Shown: positions 15,273 to 22,986, counted from the first letter of the stretch. The stretch is 43,369 nucleotides of DNA from Akkermansia sp. (GCA_017471985.1 JAFURE010000045.1:1-43369); one strand, 5' to 3'. Notes: a model not told the origin generated them from the sequence alone. Made by a program: numbers and translations.

Positions 15273-16151
15273 TTTCTTTTTGCCGTCGGCACAGACGACC
15301 AGTGTAACGGCTGCGAGCACGATGACAATCCCTGCCGCTGACCGCAGGCTCAATTGCTCGCCAAAGCACACGACGCCCAGCACAACGGCCGTCAGCGGCT
15401 CCAGGGCACCGAGTACCGAGGTCTGTGTGGGGCCGATACGCCGAATCGCCATGGTTGTGAAGAGAAAGGAGAGCAGCGACGGGAATATGGCCAGCCCCAC
15501 CGCATTGCCGACAGCGTGCAGGCTCGGCAGCATTTGCAGGTCGTAACCGCCACGCAGCACTACCAGAAAGACCGGTAGGGTGAATACCATGGCATAGAAG
15601 GTCAGCTTACCCGCCGAGAGCTCGCGCAGCACGGATTGCCGTACGATGATGAAGTAAATGGCATAGATGACGGCTGCCAGTGTGAGGTACACCAGCCCTT
15701 CGGCACATATCCTGGCACCTGTGCCCGGGCAGCAGGTCAGCGCGACCCCGCCCAGTGCAGTTACAATACCTGCTATGGTGCTACCCGAAGGGCGCTCACC
15801 GTACAGTCCCCACATCATCAGCGCCACCATAATGGGGTATATAAAGATGAGCGTGGCGCCGATGCCCGAATCCATTATCCGGAAACTCATGAACCACAGA
15901 AAACAGGTGCTGGCCAGCAGCAACCCCACCAGCGCCGTCAGCAACAGGTAGCGCCGCTCTAAACGCAGGCTCTCTCCGCGGGCTTTCAGCAGACAGCCCA
16001 TCAGCACACTACCCAGCGCAAATCGGTAGAACAGCACGCTCAGCGGTTCCATTCCCTCTGCATACAGCGGTATGCCGAAATATGGGTTCATGCCAAAGGC
16101 CACCGCCCCCAGTGCTGCACAGACAATACCGCTCACTCTCCTGTTATTCAT
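15249..16151 (-). CDS. EamA/DMT-superfamily permease
   Basis: Protein of 300 aa with about ten hydrophobic segments in two homologous halves, the standard architecture of drug/metabolite transporters. The first repeat spans about residues 6-135 and the second about 145-285. The second half contains the typical SLLSFLFTTMAIRRIGPTQTSVLGALEPLTAVV signature, given here only by its position near residue 225-257. The substrate cannot be predicted; relatives export amino acids or other small metabolites. The start at 16151 is preferred: a promoter-like element has its -10 hexamer ending 9 nt upstream, and the in-frame GTG at 16169 overlaps that hexamer. The 3' end overlaps the convergent gene by 24 nt. 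Confidence 0.88.
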   Translation of the reverse strand: MNNRRVSGIVCAALGAVAFGMNPYFGIPLYAEGMEPLSVLFYRFALGSVLMGCLLKARGESLRLERRYLLLTALVGLLLASTCFLWFMSFRIMDSGIGATLIFIYPIMVALMMWGLYGERPSGSTIAGIVTALGGVALTCCPGTGARICAEGLVYLTLAAVIYAIYFIIVRQSVLRELSAGKLTFYAMVFTLPVFLVVLRGGYDLQMLPSLHAVGNAVGLAIFPSLLSFLFTTMAIRRIGPTQTSVLGALEPLTAVVLGVVCFGEQLSLRSAAGIVIVLAAVTLVVCADGKKKSAPEPAD

Positions 16152-16160
16152 GCGCCGCGT

Positions 16161-16189
16161 AGTATGCACCCGACCGCAGTTATTTGCAA
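16161..16189 (-). promoter_or_regulatory. Candidate promoter of the EamA permease gene, leaderless type
   Basis: On the minus strand: TTGCAA (16189-16184), a 17-nt spacer, and CATACT (16166-16161). The ATG follows after 9 nt. Confidence 0.5.
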
Positions 16190-16194
16190 GGACA

Positions 16195-16325
16195 ATTTAT
16201 GATAGCCGAGTTACCCGGCTTCGCCAAGGCTACGCCGTGGCAGGCAAGTTACGATAGACAAGTTGTTGAGCTTGGCGGCTGCGCCGCATACTTGCGGGCG
16301 AAAGGCCGCGGAACTCACAAATTCG
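16195..16325. repeat. Intergenic repeat mosaic
   Basis: Non-coding gap containing repeat words seen elsewhere in the window: a GGCTTCGCCAAGGCTACGCC stretch near 16219 resembling 5062-5090, the 14-nt word GGCGGCTGCGCCGC at 16274-16287, and a CTTGCGGGCGAAAGGCCGCGG stem-like segment after it. Confidence 0.55.
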
Positions 16326-16330
16326 TCCTT

Positions 16331-16372
16331 CAAAAACCGAGCGCCGTTCCGGTGGGGGAACGGCGCTCGGTT
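16331..16372 (-). terminator. Terminator of the acyl-ACP synthetase gene
   Basis: A perfect 16-bp stem (16372-16357 with 16350-16335) and a 6-nt loop are followed on the minus strand by a short T tract. It lies 20 nt beyond the stop codon of the gene ending at 16393. Confidence 0.9.
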
Positions 16373-16392
16373 GAAGTTGTGGTAAGCTGGGC

Positions 16393-18564
16393 TTACTTGA
16401 TTTCGCCCAGGGCTTCCTCGGCCAGCAGCTTGCAGCCGCGCAGGTCGAGCTTGCCGGTAGCGAGCACGGGGATGCTCTCCACGGGCACGAGGTACTTGGG
16501 GGCCCAGAGGGTCGGCATATCCATGTTGGCCAGCATGGTACGAATGGAGGTCAGGATTTCCTTCTCCTCGGAGCTGCGCTGGTGCTGGGGCAGGGCGGAG
16601 AGCAGCACAAGAGCCTCGCCCTTCTGCTGGTCGCTTACGCCGGTGATGGCAATCTTCACGCCATCCTCAGCATTCAGCTCAAAGCCCTGGCAGAGAGCCA
16701 GCTCCACACCCTCGTGGGGCACCATTTCGCCACCAATCTTGGAGAATCGGGACAGACGACCACCGAGTGTCAGGAAACCGTTGAGGTCCATCTGGCCGAT
16801 GTCGCCGGTCTTGAACCAGCCATTCCAGAACAGCTCCTGGTTGAGCTCGGGCTTGCCGACATAACCGCTGAACACGTTGGCGCCCTTGAACCAAATCATA
16901 CCGCGCTCGGTCAGGGGGAGCTCCTTGGTGTCGTCGTCCACATCGGTAATACGCACGGCAATACCGGGCAGGGGGGCACCCACGCTTCGGGCCACAGTGC
17001 CGGGCACGAAGAACTTGGAGCCGGGTACCAGCGGTACGTCGGGCATGTTGGCGGCAATAACGGGGGCGGTCTCGGTCAGGCCGTAGCCCTCGAGCAGTTT
17101 CACATTGCACTTCTCCAGGAATTCCTTCTCGAGGTCAGGCTGCATCTTTTCGGCACCGAGCACGAAGTAGCGCACGCTCTTGTAGGTCTCCTTGTCGGCA
17201 CGGCGCAGGTAAGCGCGGGCGAAGGTGGGAGTGGCCACTACAAGGGTGAGCTGGTACTTCTGAATAAGCTCGTTGATGGTGCGGGCATCTGTCGGGTTGG
17301 GGTAGGCGCAGATGGGGCAGCCGGTGAGCAGCGGCAACATCATGGCCACGGTCATACCGAAGCTGTGGAAGATGGGCAGGCTGCCAAGGAACTTCATGCC
17401 GCCGAGGTTCAGGCGGCAGGCGCACTGGGAGGCATTGGCCAGTATCATGCGGTGCGTGAGCACTACCCCCTTGGGCTCACCGCTGGAACCGGAGGTGAAG
17501 AGCATGACGGCCTCGTCGGTACCCTTGCGGGCATCGGTATTGAACATCTTGCAGATGACCGAGGCGGGGCCGGCCTTGGCCAGCAGCACGTTGGCAATAA
17601 GTGCCGGCTTGGAAAGGTTCTTGAGCAGGTTCTCCACCAGAATAAGCTGCTCCTCGGGCGGCCAGGGGAAGGTGTCGAGCTTCTGCATGAACTTGCGGGC
17701 CGTGATGAAGGTCTTCAGGCCGGCCTGACGCACGGTGCTCTCGAAGGCTGCGCGGGAGGAGGCGTAGTTGATGAGCACGGGGGTCTTACCGGCCAGCAGG
17801 CAGCTCAGGGTGGCAATCACGCCACCGGGGCCGGGGGGCAGAATCACGCCGATGCGCTCGTCATCCTTCTTGCGCAGCAGCTTGGCTACGGTCATGGATA
17901 CACCCAGAGCCTTGAAGAAGGGCAGCGGGTTGCCGGTCATACCGTCTATGATTTCGGTATTCGGGTGGGCCTTGATACCCTTAATCAGCTGGGTGGTGAG
18001 GGAGTCACTCAGCAGCGGCTGGGCGGCAAAGCGGGCGGCGCTCGTCTCGAGCCAGGCCTTCATCAGGCGCTCGCCGGTCTGCGGGCCGGGGGCAAGCTGC
18101 GGCAGAATGCAGAACTCCTCGTGGGTGCCGTCCTCGGGCTCCTCGCGGAACAGGTTGCCCACCTGATCACCATAGTAACCCAGGAAAAGCGGTACGGGGG
18201 AAATGTGCAGACTGCCCACGTGACGCAGGAAGGGAGAGGGCACGTCGGAGTAGGTGCCGCGGTGACGTGCAACCTGACCGGGCAGGAATACCACGCTGAG
18301 TCCCTTGCTGAACTTGCCGAGAATCTGCTCACGAACAGCGCGTGATGTTGTGTTGCGGAAGTCGAAATATTCTATTTCCACCTGCTTGCGCTTCAGGAAA
18401 TCCATGATTTCCGGTGCGGGGGGGTAGGTGGGGTCCACCAGGTAGCAAACCTTGCCATCGAGCAGCTTGTGCAGTGCGCGCCCTGCTTCGATGCTGATGC
18501 GGTTGGGCATGTAGAACCCCGGCTTTACGATATTTTCCTTGCCGTGTACGATTAGTTCAGCCAT
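16393..18564 (-). CDS. AMP-dependent acyl-ACP/acyl-CoA synthetase with degenerate N-terminal acyltransferase domain (Aas-like)
   Basis: Protein of 723 aa. Residues about 190-720 form an adenylate-forming enzyme: P-loop TSGSSGEPKG (357-366), YGLTE (494-498), and a C-terminal GGRLSRFSKIGGEMV hinge. It should activate fatty acids through acyl-AMP. Residues 1-185 align with the PlsC-like acyltransferase domain of Aas. The catalytic region reads PNRISIEAG where Aas has NHxSxxD, and the EGR block reads LPGQVARHRG. The acyltransferase half therefore appears inactive. The two-domain layout suggests descent from Aas, which recycles lysophospholipid by acylation. The likely remaining role is acyl-ACP or acyl-CoA synthesis. 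The gene has its own promoter and terminator. Confidence 0.87.
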   Translation of the reverse strand: MAELIVHGKENIVKPGFYMPNRISIEAGRALHKLLDGKVCYLVDPTYPPAPEIMDFLKRKQVEIEYFDFRNTTSRAVREQILGKFSKGLSVVFLPGQVARHRGTYSDVPSPFLRHVGSLHISPVPLFLGYYGDQVGNLFREEPEDGTHEEFCILPQLAPGPQTGERLMKAWLETSAARFAAQPLLSDSLTTQLIKGIKAHPNTEIIDGMTGNPLPFFKALGVSMTVAKLLRKKDDERIGVILPPGPGGVIATLSCLLAGKTPVLINYASSRAAFESTVRQAGLKTFITARKFMQKLDTFPWPPEEQLILVENLLKNLSKPALIANVLLAKAGPASVICKMFNTDARKGTDEAVMLFTSGSSGEPKGVVLTHRMILANASQCACRLNLGGMKFLGSLPIFHSFGMTVAMMLPLLTGCPICAYPNPTDARTINELIQKYQLTLVVATPTFARAYLRRADKETYKSVRYFVLGAEKMQPDLEKEFLEKCNVKLLEGYGLTETAPVIAANMPDVPLVPGSKFFVPGTVARSVGAPLPGIAVRITDVDDDTKELPLTERGMIWFKGANVFSGYVGKPELNQELFWNGWFKTGDIGQMDLNGFLTLGGRLSRFSKIGGEMVPHEGVELALCQGFELNAEDGVKIAITGVSDQQKGEALVLLSALPQHQRSSEEKEILTSIRTMLANMDMPTLWAPKYLVPVESIPVLATGKLDLRGCKLLAEEALGEIK

Positions 18565-18624
18565 ATTCTTTGTTGCTGTAAGTTTTGAATAAAGGTAAGT
18601 AAGTATGCAGCCCTGCGCATGAGT

Positions 18625-18655
18625 GAGCCGCCCGACCCTTGCCGGGTGGGCGGCT
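18625..18655. other. Strong hairpin in the leader of the acyl-ACP synthetase gene
   Basis: GAGCCGCCC pairs with GGGCGGCTC and continues as ACCC/GGGT after a one-base bulge. It lies between the promoter at 18685-18712 and the start codon at 18564. It has no T tract on either strand, so it is not a standard terminator. Confidence 0.6.
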
Positions 18656-18684
18656 CCGCTCTTGGCAGATCGGAGCTTGTCTCT

Positions 18685-18712
18685 ATTATAGCAGCTCTTT
18701 TCTGCTTTTCCA
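18685..18712 (-). promoter_or_regulatory. Candidate promoter of the acyl-ACP synthetase gene
   Basis: On the minus strand: TGGAAA (18712-18707), a 16-nt spacer, and TATAAT (18690-18685). It would give a leader of about 115 nt that includes the hairpin at 18625-18655. Confidence 0.6.
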
Positions 18713-18735
18713 GATAAAAATCCGGCTTTTTTTAT

Positions 18736-19797
18736 TTAGAACATGTAGGTGGCGCTCACACCGGCTACTACGCCGAAGTTGCGGAAGGGCACCATGTTGG
18801 GGTTCTCGGTGTAGTGTTTGAACTCGGAACCCTTGTTGGCTTTTATACCACCCTTACCCAGCCAGTTGAAGCTGATGGAGGGGGTGATGATGAAGTTATC
18901 CTTCACGAACCAGGGAGTGGAGAACTTAATCCAGAAGGCCTGAGAACCGTTACTGCAGGCGTTGTAGGGATCGGCAAAGTAGTCAGCCGTGGCGCTCATA
19001 CCCAGGGTCAGCACGCCCAGCAGCTTAATGTCCTCGGGAGTACCGATGATGGGAGCCTTGGCGGTTACGTACGGCTCGAACCACCAGCCTTGGATACCCT
19101 GGAAGGAGTAGCTGGTCTTCACACCAATGCTCAGCCACTTGTAGGGAGTCCACTCGGGGGCAATGAACACTTCGTTGATGCAGGAGGCACCCTGATCGCG
19201 GTAGTGCTTGGCCATCACGCCCAGCAGACCACCGTGGGTGAAGTTGTGACCGAGGGCCACGTTCCACAGACCGGTTGTGCTGGTGTACTTGGCCTCGGTG
19301 ATAACGGTGAACTGGTTCTCGATGTTAGCCGGCTTAATCTTACCCTTCAGCTTCTGGGAGGTGGCTTTGTACAGAGCTTCACCTTCAGGTGTAGCCTGAG
19401 TGTAACCACCTTTGCCATCGGGCATCATACCATTAGCCAAAAGTTGATCGATACCGGCGGCCTGAGCCAGATAGCTGGGGCCGAAGCCGGGGTTGCCGTA
19501 CAGGGAGTGACCGGAGGTGGGTACCTGATAGGCAATCGTGCTGCCCAGAGTCCACTGACCGGGCTTGCCGATGTCGTAGTTAAGCTTCAGGGCACCGTAC
19601 AGCACGCTGTCACCCTCGGCTACGGAGTGAGATACAACATAACCACGACCGTTGTAGTTTGAGTCGTAACCAAATGTGACGGAGCCGCTCAGACGCTTGG
19701 CGGCAGGTGCCTCCTTCACCTCTACCTGGGGCTCGGTGGTACCGGCGTAGGCAGGAGCAAGAAGTGCTGCGGCAAGAAGTGCGTAACGAATCTTCAT
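18736..19797 (-). CDS. Outer-membrane beta-barrel protein, putative porin
   Basis: Protein of 353 aa. A classical signal peptide (about 1-18, ending AYA) is followed by a short acidic/proline linker and alternating amphipathic strands rich in Tyr, Trp and Gly. The C-terminus, GVSATYMF, ends in Phe, the usual outer-membrane barrel insertion signal. Strand-like segments such as GSVTFGYDSNYNGRGYVV and WLSIGVKTSYSF recur through the chain. Substrate and family cannot be fixed by eye. It may be a major surface protein, since it has a consensus promoter and a leader of about 97 nt with two inverted repeats. It is transcribed alone. Confidence 0.82.
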   Translation of the reverse strand: MKIRYALLAAALLAPAYAGTTEPQVEVKEAPAAKRLSGSVTFGYDSNYNGRGYVVSHSVAEGDSVLYGALKLNYDIGKPGQWTLGSTIAYQVPTSGHSLYGNPGFGPSYLAQAAGIDQLLANGMMPDGKGGYTQATPEGEALYKATSQKLKGKIKPANIENQFTVITEAKYTSTTGLWNVALGHNFTHGGLLGVMAKHYRDQGASCINEVFIAPEWTPYKWLSIGVKTSYSFQGIQGWWFEPYVTAKAPIIGTPEDIKLLGVLTLGMSATADYFADPYNACSNGSQAFWIKFSTPWFVKDNFIITPSISFNWLGKGGIKANKGSEFKHYTENPNMVPFRNFGVVAGVSATYMF

Positions 19798-19855
19798 AAT
19801 CTTTGTTCTTGTATGTAGTGAGTTGTTTCTATTTGTGACCCTCAGGAGTAACCCT

Positions 19856-19887
19856 CATTTTGCAGACAAAATGTAGAGTGCACTCTA
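19856..19887 (-). promoter_or_regulatory. Inverted repeats in the barrel-protein leader (possible operator or mRNA stabiliser)
   Basis: TAGAGTGCACTCTA at 19874-19887 is a perfect 14-bp palindrome starting about 7 nt downstream of the predicted transcription start. Next to it, CATTTTG and CAAAATG (19856-19873) form a 7-bp hairpin with a CAGA loop. Confidence 0.5.
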
Positions 19888-19900
19888 AGTTTACGGGCAT

Positions 19901-19929
19901 ATTATATCTAAAAGTTGGAGCGAAGTCAA
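19901..19929 (-). promoter_or_regulatory. Strong promoter of the barrel-protein gene
   Basis: On the minus strand: TTGACT (19929-19924), a 17-nt spacer, and TATAAT (19906-19901). Predicted start near 19894. Confidence 0.85.
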
Positions 19930-19979
19930 GCTAATAATGTTAAAAAAGTTAAATTTCTGCAATAAATTTGATTTTACGG

Positions 19980-20007
19980 TTGAAAAAGGGGTATTATGGT
20001 GTAGAAT
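19980..20007 (+). promoter_or_regulatory. Promoter of the DJ-1/PfpI gene, leaderless type
   Basis: TTGAAA (19980-19985), a 16-nt spacer, and TAGAAT (20002-20007). The ATG at 20016 follows after 8 nt. Confidence 0.7.
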
Positions 20008-20015
20008 GAAAAGGT

Positions 20016-20558
20016 ATGAAAGCGATATTGGTACTACTGGCACCGGGATTTGAGGAAATCGAGTTCACCGCACCTGTCGATATACTGCGCAGGCTGGGTA
20101 TAAGTGTGGTCACTGCGGGTGTACAGGGGCGCGAGGTAGAGGGCGCTCATGGCATCACCATGCAGGCGGACACCCTGCTGAGCGAGGTTAAGGGCGGGGA
20201 TTACGCGGGCATTGTACTACCCGGTGGTGCTGCCAGCTGGCTGCTGAGAGATACTCCGGCTGTACTGCAGCTGGTGCGCGAGATGAATGCTGAGGGCAAG
20301 ATGGTGGCTGCCATCTGCGCCGCTCCGATTGCGCTGGAGGCCGCGGGTGTGCTGTCCGGCCGTCGCATAACCTGCTACCCGGCCGAGGCCGTAGTGGCTG
20401 ACATACCTTCTGCTGCCGAAATTACCACTGAGCCGACGGTAACGGACGGCAATATCATAACCGGTCGTGGTCCCGGTGCTGCGCTGGAGTTCGGCTTTGC
20501 CCTCGGTGCCTACCTGGGGAAAGATGTTGCGAGCCTGCGCTGCGAAATGCAGTGCTGA
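20016..20558 (+). CDS. DJ-1/PfpI family protein
   Basis: Protein of 180 aa, the standard size for single-domain DJ-1/ThiJ proteins. The nucleophile-elbow cysteine is C101 in VAAICAAP, and the supporting glutamate lies in APGFEEIE (E14 or E15). LPGGAASW (about 68-75) forms the conserved oxyanion-side loop, and the C-terminal TGRGPGAALEFG segment is typical of the DJ-1/YajL branch. Members act in protection from reactive carbonyls or oxidative damage and are disputed as deglycases. There is no signal peptide, so it is cytosolic. Its promoter ends 8 nt before the start, implying a leaderless mRNA. It is monocistronic and followed by a repeat-rich gap. Confidence 0.93.
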   Translation: MKAILVLLAPGFEEIEFTAPVDILRRLGISVVTAGVQGREVEGAHGITMQADTLLSEVKGGDYAGIVLPGGAASWLLRDTPAVLQLVREMNAEGKMVAAICAAPIALEAAGVLSGRRITCYPAEAVVADIPSAAEITTEPTVTDGNIITGRGPGAALEFGFALGAYLGKDVASLRCEMQC

Positions 20559-20940
20559 TATAATTTTGGATTTTTGATTTTGAATTTTGGAAGTATAGAG
20601 CCAGGCGCCTGACGGCGCATGCGGGAGCAGAGCTTTGCTAAGCTTACCGCCCGCGCCTTAAGCGCGGCCCGCCCCGGCGGGCGACACAACATTAGCCCCG
20701 GGGAAGCGAGCATAAGCGAGCGCACCCCGGGGTTGTAAAGAATAGAAATTTGAACCCCGCAGACTTGCGGGGCTCTGTTTTATTTTTTCTCTTTACCCAG
20801 AGCTTCCGGCTTCTCTGCGATACGCCGAGACAGGGCGCTCGCTTGCACTGGGCTAATGTTCTGTCACCCGCGCAAGCGCGGGTTCTGATATTTGGCGGGC
20901 GAATGCCCGCCTGACTTTACAATTCCAAAATTCAAAATCC
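20559..20940. repeat. Palindrome cluster flanked by a 17-bp inverted repeat
   Basis: No gene is visible. GATTTTGAATTTTGGAA at 20576-20592 recurs inverted at 20923-20939. Between them lie several G/C palindromes: 20755-20772 (CCCCGCA stem followed by a T-rich tract), 20866-20883 (CCCGCGC stem), 20894-20911 (GGCGGGC stem), and a pair of CCCCGGGG words near 20697 and 20727. Several resemble the hairpins at 1-104 and 26607-26887. The right inverted repeat overlaps the 3' end of the gene ending at 20932. Confidence 0.75.
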
Positions 20941-21819
20941 AAAATGATAATTCTTCAAATATCTTTCCGCCACGTTCTGCAGGGTCTGCACGGCGGTGGG
21001 CATGGGGATTCCCAGCGAGAGCAGGCGCTCATTGCTCATGGCTGTGTGGCGTGGGCGCACTTCGCGGAAGAACGTGGCCTGAGCGAGCAGCTGTTGCTGC
21101 ATGGGCGGCAGTTGGGGCAGAGCACCGAGTGCCACGGCATGCTGCAGCACAATCATGGCGCAGTCGTACCAGCTGAGCGGCTCGCCGCCGGAGCAGACAT
21201 GCAGCACGCCACCCACCTGCCGGGGCAGCAATTCCAGCACCACGCGGGCTATATCCGTCGCATCTGTCGGCAGGGAATATTTGTCGGCAATGGCTGCAAG
21301 CGGGGCACCGGCCAGTGCCTTGCTCAGCGAGCTCTCGACAAATGACGGCTTGGCGGGATTACCACACACCCACGATACACGCAGAATAAGCGCGCTTTCC
21401 AGAGCCTCGGTCACCTGCTGTTCGCCCTCCCGCTTGCTCAGGCCATACACATTGGCCGGCTTGCAGCGGGTGCTCTCGTTTTTCAGCCCGGGGCGCTGTC
21501 CTTCGAGCACATAGTCGGTGGAAAGGTGAACAAAGCGCGCGCCTGTGTGCCTGCACGCGAGGGCCATAGCTGCGGGTGCTACGGCATTCACCAGGTGGGC
21601 GGTGAGCGGGTCGTCCAGGCAGGCCTCGAGCCCGCTGATGGCGGCACAATTTACTACTGCTGCCGCGCCGGATTCCAGCACTGCCGCCGTTACGGCTTGG
21701 GTATTCAGCAGGTCACAGTCCGCGTGAGTCGGGGCCTGTACCTCCCAGCCTGCCGCAGTTGCAGCCCGTTGCATGACCTGACCGGTGCGGCCGCTGCCGC
21801 CGAATATCAGCATTTTCAT
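20932..21819 (-). CDS. NAD(P)-dependent reductase of the RmlD / dTDP-4-dehydrorhamnose reductase family
   Basis: Protein of 295 aa. An N-terminal Rossmann motif, FGGSGRTGQ (6-14), is followed by VVNCAAISG, the cofactor-proximal STDYV motif and the catalytic YGLSK motif (Tyr and Lys). This pattern matches RmlD-type extended SDR proteins, which reduce dTDP-4-keto sugars to dTDP-L-rhamnose. No rmlABC genes are nearby, so substrate assignment is uncertain; S-adenosylmethionine synthetase regulatory-type relatives share the fold. An AAGGGGTGAG stretch lies about 6 nt upstream of the start, one of the few Shine-Dalgarno-like sequences here. It is the last gene of a likely three-gene operon, 14 nt after the rhodanese-like gene. 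Confidence 0.85.
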   Translation of the reverse strand: MKMLIFGGSGRTGQVMQRAATAAGWEVQAPTHADCDLLNTQAVTAAVLESGAAAVVNCAAISGLEACLDDPLTAHLVNAVAPAAMALACRHTGARFVHLSTDYVLEGQRPGLKNESTRCKPANVYGLSKREGEQQVTEALESALILRVSWVCGNPAKPSFVESSLSKALAGAPLAAIADKYSLPTDATDIARVVLELLPRQVGGVLHVCSGGEPLSWYDCAMIVLQHAVALGALPQLPPMQQQLLAQATFFREVRPRHTAMSNERLLSLGIPMPTAVQTLQNVAERYLKNYHFGF

Positions 21820-21833
21820 GAATAGCTCACCCC

Positions 21834-22319
21834 TTATTGGAAATTCACCATGCCGGCGGCTTTCAGCACATCCCAGCCGCCCTCCAGCACGTAGATGGGG
21901 GCCTCTGTCACCTGCAGCTCACGCAGCTCACGCGCGATGTCCTCGGAGGAGGTGCAGTCATTCGTGCAGAACACCAGTACGCACTCTCCCTGCTCGGCTG
22001 CTGCCATCAGTCGTTCCACGGCGGCGTCAATCTGCTCCTGTTTCTGCGCGCCGGGGCGTATGGGGAACATGCGGTTATCGTTGAACAGAAGGTGATTGAT
22101 TTCATAATCGCTCTCGCTGCGGGCATCTATCCACACAACCTTGTCCCCATACTGATTACGCACGGTTTCCAGGCACACGCGCCCGGTCGGCAATTCGCTC
22201 TGCACGCAGGGCGGCAGGCGTCGCGGCGCAAAAAACGCAGCATCTACCCAGTACAGCACCACGGCCAGTGCTACTATTACAAAGCCGAGCCGAATTAGTT
22301 GAGTAAAGGTATCTTTCAT
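21834..22319 (-). CDS. Membrane-anchored rhodanese-like domain protein
   Basis: Protein of 161 aa. An N-terminal hydrophobic anchor (about 9-28) precedes a rhodanese domain (about 45-155) with VVWIDARSESDYEINHL, the usual start of the fold, and a loop beginning VLVFCTNDCTSS that carries the candidate catalytic cysteine. The loop is followed by a short helix and YVLEGGWDVLKAAG, the usual end. The domain probably faces the periplasm. Rhodaneses carry persulfide sulfur or act as regulatory domains; substrate unknown. The start at 22319 fits a promoter-like element with its -10 hexamer ending 10 nt upstream. The frame itself opens further upstream at 22364 without a signal-like N-terminus. Confidence 0.85.
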   Translation of the reverse strand: MKDTFTQLIRLGFVIVALAVVLYWVDAAFFAPRRLPPCVQSELPTGRVCLETVRNQYGDKVVWIDARSESDYEINHLLFNDNRMFPIRPGAQKQEQIDAAVERLMAAAEQGECVLVFCTNDCTSSEDIARELRELQVTEAPIYVLEGGWDVLKAAGMVNFQ

Positions 22320-22329
22320 GCTGTGCCTA

Positions 22330-22358
22330 CTTTTACCATACTTCCCCCCGACATTCAA
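22330..22358 (-). promoter_or_regulatory. Candidate promoter of the rhodanese-like gene
   Basis: On the minus strand: TTGAAT (22358-22353), a 17-nt spacer, and TAAAAG (22335-22330), 10 nt before the ATG. It may act internally in an operon with the nitroreductase-like gene. Confidence 0.45.
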
Positions 22359-22379
22359 CACCATTTGAATGCCGTATGC

Positions 22380-22979
22380 TCATTTCACGGGCCAACCCAG
22401 GCACTGGTGGACCACTGCGGTATAATCCGCCGGCAGACCGAGTTCACGGTTGAGTGCGGGGATGTCAATCATGGCGCGAATGACGGTGGAGAGCCCGCGC
22501 GAGGTGGCATAAAGGTAGACATTCTGGTAAGCGGAGCCCACGTGGTTCTGGCCGCCGCGGTCATTCTTGATGACGTACAGGAGGTGCAGGGGGGCATTCT
22601 TCACAAAGTCCTGGCGTTCACAGAGGGGGATGAGGTTCTTGTCGTTCACCTTGCTCAGGCTGTGGGTGGGGCCATCGTACTGCCAGCAGCCGGTGGGTGT
22701 GAGCACATAGAGCGCCATGTTCTGCAGGTTGCGGGAGGTGGGGATGGTGCGCTTGCCATGGGCATTCATGCCCCAGGCTACCCACAGAATCTCGCTGAGG
22801 GTCTGGTCATCCACCGCCTGCGCCGGGTCGAAATCGCGCTTGCTCTGTCGCTGGGCAATGGCCTGCATGAGTGGCATGCCGCCTGTCATGTCGGGTGCCG
22901 GCAGTGTCTTAACCTCCGCTCCCCACCCCGGCAGTACAACCCCGGCCATCATGCATATTGTGAGTAATTTCCGTATCAT
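22380..22979 (-). CDS. Exported nitroreductase-like (SagB/ThcOx-type) flavoprotein
   Basis: Protein of 199 aa. A signal peptide (about 1-20, ending WGA) precedes a nitroreductase fold: QRQSKRDFD (FMN-binding Arg-Ser region), LSEILWVAWGMNAHGKRTIPTS, and a C-terminal dimer/FMN segment with VYLYATSRGLSTV and LGWPVK. The pattern resembles SagB-type dehydrogenases, which oxidise or reduce substrates with FMN. A signal peptide is unusual for a flavin enzyme of this family. The start at 22979 is favoured because the upstream ATG at 22988 overlaps the -10 hexamer. It is the first gene of the nitroreductase, rhodanese and RmlD-like set. Confidence 0.83.
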   Translation of the reverse strand: MIRKLLTICMMAGVVLPGWGAEVKTLPAPDMTGGMPLMQAIAQRQSKRDFDPAQAVDDQTLSEILWVAWGMNAHGKRTIPTSRNLQNMALYVLTPTGCWQYDGPTHSLSKVNDKNLIPLCERQDFVKNAPLHLLYVIKNDRGGQNHVGSAYQNVYLYATSRGLSTVIRAMIDIPALNRELGLPADYTAVVHQCLGWPVK

Positions 22980-22986
22980 GCTGTGC

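Noticed and set aside
16582..18345. 587-codon plus-strand frame opposite the acyl-ACP synthetase gene
   Set aside because: Antisense shadow rich in Gly, His and Leu; the minus-strand gene has all adenylation motifs.
18717..18735. T-rich tract after the barrel-protein gene as its terminator
   Set aside because: The stem around CCGG is only A/T pairs with a tiny core, and its T tract does not follow a stable G/C stem. It is too weak to call.
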